Origin: Elusimicrobiota bacterium
GTDB taxonomy: Bacteria; Elusimicrobiota; Elusimicrobia; FEN-1173
Assembly (NCBI GenBank): GCA_016715645.1
Contig: JADJZR010000030.1
Span: forward strand, 62,001-126,000
Length of the DNA: 64,000 nucleotides
Reading direction: 5' to 3'
Within the stretch, counting starts at the first letter, position 1. Each line of letters opens with the position of its first letter. The translations under genes and the position numbers were made by a program. The notes under the pieces are model-generated. The model ran no database searches. It was not told the origin of the DNA and worked only from the letters and a program-made list of their open reading frames with translations. Positions 63,471 through 64,000 of the stretch are shown piece by piece.

Positions 63471-64000
63471 ATGGCAAATTCTCTTTTTATCACGTCGACG
63501 GACACCGGGGTGGGGAAAACGTTTATCGCCTGCCGGTTGGTCGAGGCGGTCCGGGATGCCGGTCTGACCGTCGGGGTACTTAAACCGTTTTCCGCGGGAG
63601 ATTGGGCTGACGCCACGGCGCTCGTTCGCGCCGCCGGCAGCCACGGCACACCCCAAGAGGCTACGCTTCTATACTGTCCGCGCCCATTGGCGCCAGGCGC
63701 TCAGATTGGGTTGGGCGCTCGCGGAAAAACCATGGTTGAAAGGGTCTTTAGCAAAACCACCAAAGCCCTCCGAACGCTTCAAAAAAAACACGACTGTGTT
63801 GTGGTGGAAGGGTGCGGGGGCGTTTTGGCCCCTCTGGGAGGGCCCTACTCTGTGGCCGATTTAATGGCGCAGTTAAACGTGCCTATTTGGGTAGTGGCCC
63901 GGGCCGGGTTGGGGACCATCAACCACACCTTGTTGACTTTGGAGGCCCTTAAGGGACGGGGCCTCGATGTGAAACGGATTCTGTTAAGTAACCCGTCCGG
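63471..64000 (+). CDS. bioD: Dethiobiotin synthetase, cut off by window end
   Basis: ATP-dependent carboxylase that closes the ureido ring of dethiobiotin. The open frame from ATG 63471 reaches the last base. P-loop FITSTDTGVGKTFIA near residues 6-20, VLKPFSAGDWAD, and VVVEGCGGVLAPLGGPYSVADLMAQLNVPIWVVARAGLGTINHTLLTLEAL are the BioD core. The C-terminal part (about 50 residues) is missing. One base after bioF. bioA is not seen and could lie beyond the window. Confidence 0.93.
   Translation, partial: MANSLFITSTDTGVGKTFIACRLVEAVRDAGLTVGVLKPFSAGDWADATALVRAAGSHGTPQEATLLYCPRPLAPGAQIGLGARGKTMVERVFSKTTKALRTLQKKHDCVVVEGCGGVLAPLGGPYSVADLMAQLNVPIWVVARAGLGTINHTLLTLEALKGRGLDVKRILLSNPS

Noticed and set aside
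1..64000. CRISPR array or cas genes
   Set aside because: No regularly spaced repeats of 25-40 bp and no Cas-like protein were seen.

Overview
The window is a GC-rich, gene-dense bacterial chromosome segment. Several features fit the Elusimicrobiota or a related deep lineage such as Omnitrophota: PorV/PorQ-like outer-membrane proteins paired with secreted proteins ending in FlgD-like C-terminal domains, very long secreted proteins of unknown function, a tandem pilT pair, and an hrcA-grpE-dnaK-dnaJ-rsmE-mtaB order. The assignment is inferred from protein character alone and a 16S or marker-gene placement would settle it.

Layout. 1-4.0 kb: 3' part of lepA (one-base frameshift), lepB, hemW. 4.0-18.6 kb: an IS30 relic, then two giant paralogous secreted/membrane proteins (about 2640 and 1940 residues) that share an N-terminal domain, C-terminal architecture and an ungapped 62-bp promoter region that predicts leaderless mRNAs. 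18.6-19.7 kb: a Phd/VapC-type toxin-antitoxin pair between copies of a dispersed CCCTCACCC...GGGTGAGGG-type repeat. 19.8-27.4 kb: CIRCE-controlled heat-shock operon running into rsmE, a small membrane protein, mtaB and a HIT protein. 27.6-31.4 kb: the macromolecular-synthesis operon rpsU-dnaG-rpoD. 31.4-33.7 kb: two tRNAs, a coiled-coil/zinc-ribbon protein, RNase HI and the RNase P RNA gene, which carries a 216-bp element with perfect 20-bp terminal inverted repeats in its P12 region. 33.9-38.7 kb: an IS whose transposase is split by an IS21-family element, with both target duplications visible. 38.7-49.5 kb: IS4 relic, tRNA-Gln, then two surface-protein modules, each a PorV/PorQ-like gene next to a large secreted protein (beta-propeller/FnIII protein; subtilase), plus a lipoprotein. 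49.7-59.3 kb: a tightly overlapping run proA-nadD/yqeK-LCP-pilT-pilT-cNMP/GAF-rsfS-argS-pilZ. 59.3-64 kb: a biotin operon with a BirA-like operator, bioB-fabG-fabF-bioF-bioD (bioD runs off the window).

Functionally most of the window is housekeeping (translation, protein folding, replication/transcription start, NAD, proline and biotin synthesis). The accessory content is the giant paralogs, the surface-protein modules and the mobile DNA. Single-base deletions recur in lepA, rsfS, istA and istB, often at short homopolymers. In the two essential-type genes this looks more like base-calling error than decay.
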